Shown one piece after another: positions 58,531 to 64,000 of a stretch of DNA of 64,000 nt (the stretch's first letter is position 1; each line of letters starts with the position of its first letter). The translations under genes and the position numbers were made by a program. The notes beneath the pieces were generated by a model. It had not been told where the DNA came from, searched no databases, and saw only the letters and a list, made by a program, of their open reading frames with translations. Origin of the DNA: Lactifluus volemus (Eukaryota > Basidiomycota > Agaricomycetes > Russulales > Russulaceae); the NCBI GenBank assembly GCA_022376515.1, contig WTXI01000129.1:1-64000 (forward strand). Direction: 5' to 3'.

Positions 58531-61459
58531 AGGTGTTCTCGGGTCGATATTCTTGTATTCTTATCGGGTGAATACTGGGCTTAGCGAGCCAGTCAGCCTG
58601 GCCATCTCACTGTACCAGATGAGTAACATGTGTGTATCATGGCGTTGGGAAGAACGATATTGGGCCGGCTGGTCTCGATCTCAAGGACGACGTTATCTCG
58701 ATCACAGAATATTGCAATCATGAGAGCACGCGATTCGACGATCAGGGCATGCTCTGGCACTCTCACTGGCGTACACCAGTTCCTATATGGGTTTCAGATC
58801 AGGTCCTTTTTGATGTCACCCAGCTAAATTACAGTGAACCAAAATCAGGTGCGCACAGCGGGAATGCAAATTTGTCCTCGTCCGTTGTGTCGTAAATAAA
58901 ATTTCCGTTGCGTACGTCTGTTCTACAAGATGGCCAGCCTACAATAAATAAACTGTGGTCATTCTAGATGAATATTGAACCAGTGAGCTCAGGGATGATG
59001 AATGATCAGGGCTTTCCAACGTACGCAAGCCTAACAGGGAGCTTTAACGTTCTCACCTGTCTAGCCTTCTGAGCTCAACCTTGTCGCACTCCTAAGTCAT
59101 GCACACCCCAGGCGGGTAACTCAGAGCGTTGTGCAACCATAGAGCCAGATAGGTCGGTGGTGTTACGATGAAGTCCACGTCATTTGTGACGGACGTATCG
59201 TCGATGCTCAGACTTGTCATAATGGTTAAGGGATCATGGCTTGCAGGCGCAGCGGACATTGGACACATTAGCCCACCCCCAGTGCCAACGGAAACAAAAC
59301 GGAAATTGAAAGGACGCTGGCACTGCAAGACATCGGAAATTCCGGAAATACTAGTAAAAGTAGGACTTTTTGATCGTGGTTGTGATGATTTCGTGGGGGG
59401 GGGAGTTTGAGCTCCTCCAGATGGGTGTTCTCGGTTTTCCGCAAGGGCTCCGAGTCGGAAAGGCAGAGAAAAGAGACTCCATTCATCGTGTGATGAAAAG
59501 GTTTTGAAACTTCTAAGAAGGTCCAACGTGCCAAGTGCCAGTAAAGTAAAACTTGGGATGTGATTAGAGACATTTCGAAGCCAGTATTTGATTTGGCTTG
59601 AGATGACTTTGGGGCGACAAGCTGAATATAGAAAAGAGTTGAGGTAGCCGGTGTTCCCCTCCAATTCTCGTGGTGGTGACTGTGTCGAGGTGCAGCAAAG
59701 TGTTCGTCATGGTTGAGGCGACGATACGGGACTTTCAATATCTGTCAAAGGTCGATGACGTTGGCAAGGATATTCGCCATGGTTGTAAGAGAAACTGTGC
59801 TAATGCGTTTGCCAGTGGGGACAACTGTACTTCCAGAATCCAGAGGACCATCCGTTAAATTGTCCGTGCCGCACAAGTACCGTACACCGTACAAAGTGAG
59901 CGCTGTTAAAGTTCATAAAATCCACAACCCAGGGACCGTCCGTTTTGGGTAACCAGTTTACCCCCCTCCAAGCTCCAGCTGACTTGCGCTTGTATAGGCG
60001 AACGATGGAGAAGTGTGGAAGTTATGATCCGAATTACCTCGAGAACTCCAGCTCCGAGTTGGACGCTCGAACAGCTGACGAGGGCCAGAACCTTCCTGTC
60101 GGGCTCCCGAGTGGGGGGGACTCTAGAACGTGTGAGTATTGTGAGAAGCCTAGAAGATCTTCCCAAGACTTTTGACCCAACTTGGTCCGCGAATAACACC
60201 AATTTAGTCTCAGCCACTTACTTTGCCAACCCGAACTCGGACGAGCGCAGAAATGCAACACTAGATTCACGATGATTGGATACGTGAACAGTTGTTGTGC
60301 CAATACATCTAAAATGGTTTACTGGAATGGCGCTCCAGTGGCATCGCATCGGACATACAGTTATTACAAGTTTTGCCCAGATGTTTGGCACGATCGACTA
60401 GTAAGCTACTGTATGAGAATCGACGACTTTAATAATATTACGTTCGGCCCCGACACAAGCGCATAACTATGCAAACTACACCTAGGCCCGGCCCGTGGTT
60501 ACTATTATCACTACTAGGAACGAATCGACGAGGGAAACACGGCATGATAAACTTGTACAGGAAGCAGGAGGAGCAAGTCGTCCATTCGGGGATGCGGAGC
60601 GGCGATTGTCTTTCTTTTTTCCCGGACAGGTACGGGTCGGCAAACCAAATCTTGCCGTGCGCGCCCGAGTACCTTTGGATAGGTACGGCACGGTCAACAC
60701 GGCATGAGTGCCTCACTATCGATCGCGCCCTATTTCCGATCGTGGAACTGGCCAATGTTTGTTCCTTGTTTTTTCCTTGTTCCCTGCGTGATTCGTCTTC
60801 CTCGCATTTTATATACCGCTGACGTAACTACTCTACATCTTAACGGGGTATTTGGACGATGGGCTTTCATCATCACCTACGGAGACAACTAGAGAGAAGG
60901 CTCTTTCTTTTGGGAGCGAAGAGAGGGATATAGCACATGTTACTGTACTCGGGGGAAGGAGGGGCGAGAAGGGTGTACGATGAAAGGAATAATGCCAGCA
61001 ACACATGTTACAAGGTCAACAATAAGAATATAAAACGCACTGGGAATCCAAAAGGAGGGTAACGAGTAAATGTCGAGAATCAGAAAGTTTACAAAAGAAC
61101 GAAGGTGAGGTTGTCTTTTTTTTTGGGTACCAACAAGGGAATATTTTGGGTGAAGAAGGGGGATCGCAGCAAGTAAGGCCGGGCCAATCGAGATAAGCAG
61201 GCAGAGGGGTAAGTATGTCACCGTCATGTAAATACCTTAGCATCGAAGATTTAAAAAAAAAAAACCAACAAGCCAACACACATAGAACAAAAACCCTGAA
61301 GCAAAGTACACCGAACCCCAACGAGCAATCGGATGTCAGGAGCAAAAGAAATAGGTATTATCACATTCAGACAAAGCAATGGGTATCCAAGCACCAGAAT
61401 GTAAAAAGCCAACTGGGATGAAACGGGAAAAGAGCGTGTGAGAGCGGCGTAAGCTGCGA
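58531..61459. other. Gene-free stretch with one weak frame
   Basis: 2.9 kb without a supported gene. Frame 58632-58895 plus (GVGKNDIGPAGLDLKDDVIS, GMLWHSHWRTPVPIWVSD) has a protein-like composition and could be a remnant or a short unknown gene, but no family is recognised. The part next to 61460 is A-rich (a 12-A run near 61253) and may be the 3' untranslated region of the zinc-finger gene. Confidence 0.45.
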
Positions 61460-63646
61460 CTAGACCCTCATTCCAAGAGCAGAGGCTGCGTGGGGAGAAG
61501 AGACCGCGAGTCGAACTTGCTCGGCGCGCTCCCGGCGTGGTTCGACCGCACCGTAACCGCGTGGAGCGCTTGCGCTTGACCCGGGGCTGGACCCTGGGGA
61601 GGCGTACGCTGCGGTGCCCCCTGGCCCACCTGTGACGACACTTGAGATTGACCGTAAGGGTGGGGATGGAGAGGCGGCTCCGCCATGGCGAAGTACGGCG
61701 TTGCTGAATACTGATGCATGCTGCTGCTGCTGTTGGTAAATTCGTCCTGATGCTGCACCTGGGCTTGTGCTTGCGACTGAGCTTCCACGTGGGCTTGTGC
61801 TTGCACCTGAGCCTGAGCTTGAACATGGGCTTGATAAGCCCGCATTTGAGCCTCCTCCCCCTGTTGCTGCTGCCTGAATTCCTGCACGAATTGGTGATTG
61901 GTGCCGGTACTGCTGTTCGTTCGAGGCGGGGGCATCGGCGATTGCGAGTGCTGCGAGGCTCGTCGAGGCTGTATTTGGGCGCGAGGTTGACCCTGTGCCG
62001 CCCTGGAAGGCTGAAAGTGGTAAAAATGGTCGAGTGGAGGGATCTGCATCGATGTCATTGCAGAGTTCCATGACGGAGAGTCGGCGTGATTGGGGTCGAG
62101 ACTCCGAACCGCCTGCGGAGGAGCCGAGCCGTTCGTGGTCATCGTCATCGATTCCAGAGAATGGTCGCTTCCGCGAGACGACAGACTGGTCGGAGAGCGC
62201 CGGTGGGTGGAAAGAAAAGGGTGAGTCGTATCCACCGCCGATTGAGGAGTCAGTGGCATCGGGGGCGGGGCCATATCCTGACGATGACCGGGCCAATTCT
62301 GAGGGTCCGTAGGAGTTGGTTGGCGTTGGTGTTGATGATAGTACCAGTCCAGATCCTCCACCGATACCGCCGAGGGATGGGTGGGAGGGGTAGTACGAGG
62401 CGGGAGCTGTGCCAGGACGTGTAGCGGTGGACGGTCTTGCCGGGACAATGCCGGGGCCTGAGGGAATGGGAAAAACGGATTGTGCGGGGACGGGACCCCA
62501 TTGGGATGGGGGGAGTGATGAGGAGACGATAGCTGAGAGGGGTGGGAGTGATCGAGCATATGAGTCGGCAGATTCGCGAGATGCAGTCGGGGGACGGCTG
62601 CTGCTAGAACTGGGTCGGATATCGGAGTTTGAGACGCGGTTCGATGGCCAGGCGGAAGAGGATTGGAGATCGGCGACACCGAGCTCGACGAATGACTCTC
62701 CTGAGGCGAGAAAGGACTGGCCGGGGCGAGGTTGGTGTGTTGACGGGGAAGAGGATGGAGTGGCGGCGGACGGAGCGGTTGAGGATGCAGGTGAAGAGGG
62801 TGATGCGGCGGAGGGGGCACGAAAGGACTGGCCGGGGTCACGAAAGGAATGATTGGTAGCCTGGCGAGAGTGAGAGCGATCCTGGTCTTGTACATACCAT
62901 GTACGAGAAGTGGCGGAGGAATGTTGCGGGTGGTAAAGGATATCAGTGTCGCCTTCGTACCCGGTGCTGGTGCCAGGACGTTGAGAGACCAAGGAGAGAG
63001 GCGGTTGCATATCTTCCTGCTTGATATGACCAGGACCGGCACTGTTAGGACCCGGAGCAACCGACTGGGGTTGTTGGTGCAAGTGATGATGGGGAGTAGA
63101 AGGGTCGGCAGACGGATCCGAAATAGATTCTGTGGATAAAGAGACAGACACAGGCGGAGGCTGTTGAGCGCCCCTCTTGCCACGGTGCTGACTGGCCTTG
63201 TTGGCTGCGGCCATGGTGGCGTGGAGAGAAGAAAGTTCTCTCATCATTCGTTCATTGGCCTCCTGCTTATCGGCGTGAACGGTTTGAGCATGTTGACGAA
63301 GGTTATCGAGACGAGAGAATGCTTTCCGCAGTGACAACTGAACGGACGTTCACCAGTATGTTTTCTGATTGAGGAGGGGGATGAGCCAGGGACGGGAGGA
63401 AGAAAAGTGATGGAGAAGGGCAAGGAACACGGACCTAATGTGCCTGGCCAAGTGTTCACTCCTGCTAAAAACCATGCGACAATCACCATAACCACGACAC
63501 TGGAAGGTTTTTGCGGGCGCGGGACGATAGCGCCTATTGACGGGTGGATTTTGTTGTTGGTGAGGTTGAGAGTGAAGATTATTTGTTGGGAGAACGAGAG
63601 TGGTAGCCATGTCTCTGTGAGGGGAATCTGATGGCGAGGTGTCCAT
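61460..63646 (-). CDS. C2H2 zinc-finger transcription factor
   Basis: Start MDTSPSDSPHRDMATTL at 63646. Two adjacent C2H2 fingers are split by an intron: FQCRGYGDCRMVFSRSEHLA then RHIR, and KHTGERPFSCHCGKAFSRL with NLRQHAQTVH. The finger linker TGERPF is canonical. This pair resembles the fungal Rgm1/Usv1/Rsv type of stress and carbon regulators (inference). A long Ser/Pro/Gln-rich tail follows, with a conserved-looking SRRLSVMELCNDIDADPS (62090s) and Gln runs. An A lost from the run at 63323-63325 breaks the frame between GK and AFSR. Two long frames overlap over the tail (61460-63337 and 61468-63183); I favour the first because it is in frame with the second finger. Confidence 0.85.
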
Positions 63647-64000
63647 TATGAGGAAGAGAGAAAGGGAGACCCGCACAGCGCTCTTTACGAGTCTCAAGAG
63701 AAAGACAGAGCCGGCCGCCCTCTCTCACTCTATAAGCATTTCTCGTGCCTGACAACTTATCCCTTTTTTATTTATATTATTTTTTATAAAAATAAAATAA
63801 AAAGCCATTCTATCGGTTCCTGATCCGGATCAGATTTTTCCTTGATCTTATCCTCATTTAGACTAATGCCCTTTCTCACCTTTCACTTCTCATCCCCTAC
63901 TCACCCTTCCCCCTCACCACCCTCTTCTTACGCCACCCCTCCTTTTCAACCACTGTCAACCATCAATTTTCTTTTCTCTACATCCTTACTATTTTTACAA
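63647..64000 (-). promoter_or_regulatory. Upstream region of the zinc-finger gene
   Basis: An AT-rich block (63765-63805, ttattatttttt and aaaataaaataaaa) followed by a long C/T-rich plus strand (63850-64000). On the coding strand this is a purine-rich tract. No TATA box or known operator is assigned. Confidence 0.4.

Noticed and set aside
59092..59664. 190-codon minus-strand frame in the 58.5-61.4 kb gap
   Set aside because: No domain, overlaps other random frames, and composition does not match the neighbouring genes.

Overview
The window is nuclear DNA of a filamentous basidiomycete, most likely an Agaricomycete. Genes are dense and cut by many short GT-AG introns of about 50-70 bp. The recognisable families fit: a Cin1/intersectin-type endocytic RhoGEF, a basidiomycete-style BRCT-Myb RAP1, a GH5 steryl/ceramide glucosidase, a small Cys-rich basidiomycete protein and Ty3-type chromoviral retrotransposons. 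Nothing prokaryotic, organellar or CRISPR-like was seen.

Layout. 1-10.8 kb is a retrotransposon nest. A chromodomain-bearing Ty3/gypsy element (1-8860, 5' end cut by the window) sits inside the gag of a second, oppositely oriented Ty3/gypsy element (8861-10784). Both carry an 11-nt primer-binding site complementary to the predicted 5' end of their own transcript, the Tf1/sushi self-priming arrangement. 11-14.7 kb is a repeat-rich border: a 76-bp inverted repeat, an F-box/WD40 gene cut short beside it, a 9-bp minisatellite and LTR-like debris. 14.7-34.8 kb is a gene block: eIF2A(-), OPA3-like(+), GH5 glucosidase(-), CDC73(-), Cin1-like RhoGEF(-), shugoshin(-) and an unknown protein(+). 34.8-40.7 kb is gene-poor except for a six-exon gene for a 77-aa Cys-rich protein, which ORF calling alone would miss. 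40.7-58.5 kb is a second gene block: PRP4 kinase(-), unknown(+), mS33(-), SUV3 helicase(+), RAP1(-), homeodomain-like(+), epsin(+) and valyl-tRNA synthetase(+). 58.5-61.4 kb is empty, and a C2H2 zinc-finger regulator(-) closes the window.

How the genes relate. There is no operon logic, but several pairs are divergent and could share promoters: eIF2A/OPA3, shugoshin/unknown, PRP4/unknown, mS33/SUV3 (both mitochondrial gene expression) and RAP1/homeodomain. Epsin and the Cin1-like protein both serve clathrin endocytosis and actin coupling but are about 23 kb apart.

Sequence quality. In many conserved blocks of both transposon and housekeeping genes the reading frame is lost by what looks like a one-base contraction of a short homopolymer (for example four times in valyl-tRNA synthetase, and once each in SUV3, RAP1, the zinc-finger gene and the GH5 gene). 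This is more like long-read consensus error than biology. 'Broken' gene calls here should be treated with that in mind.
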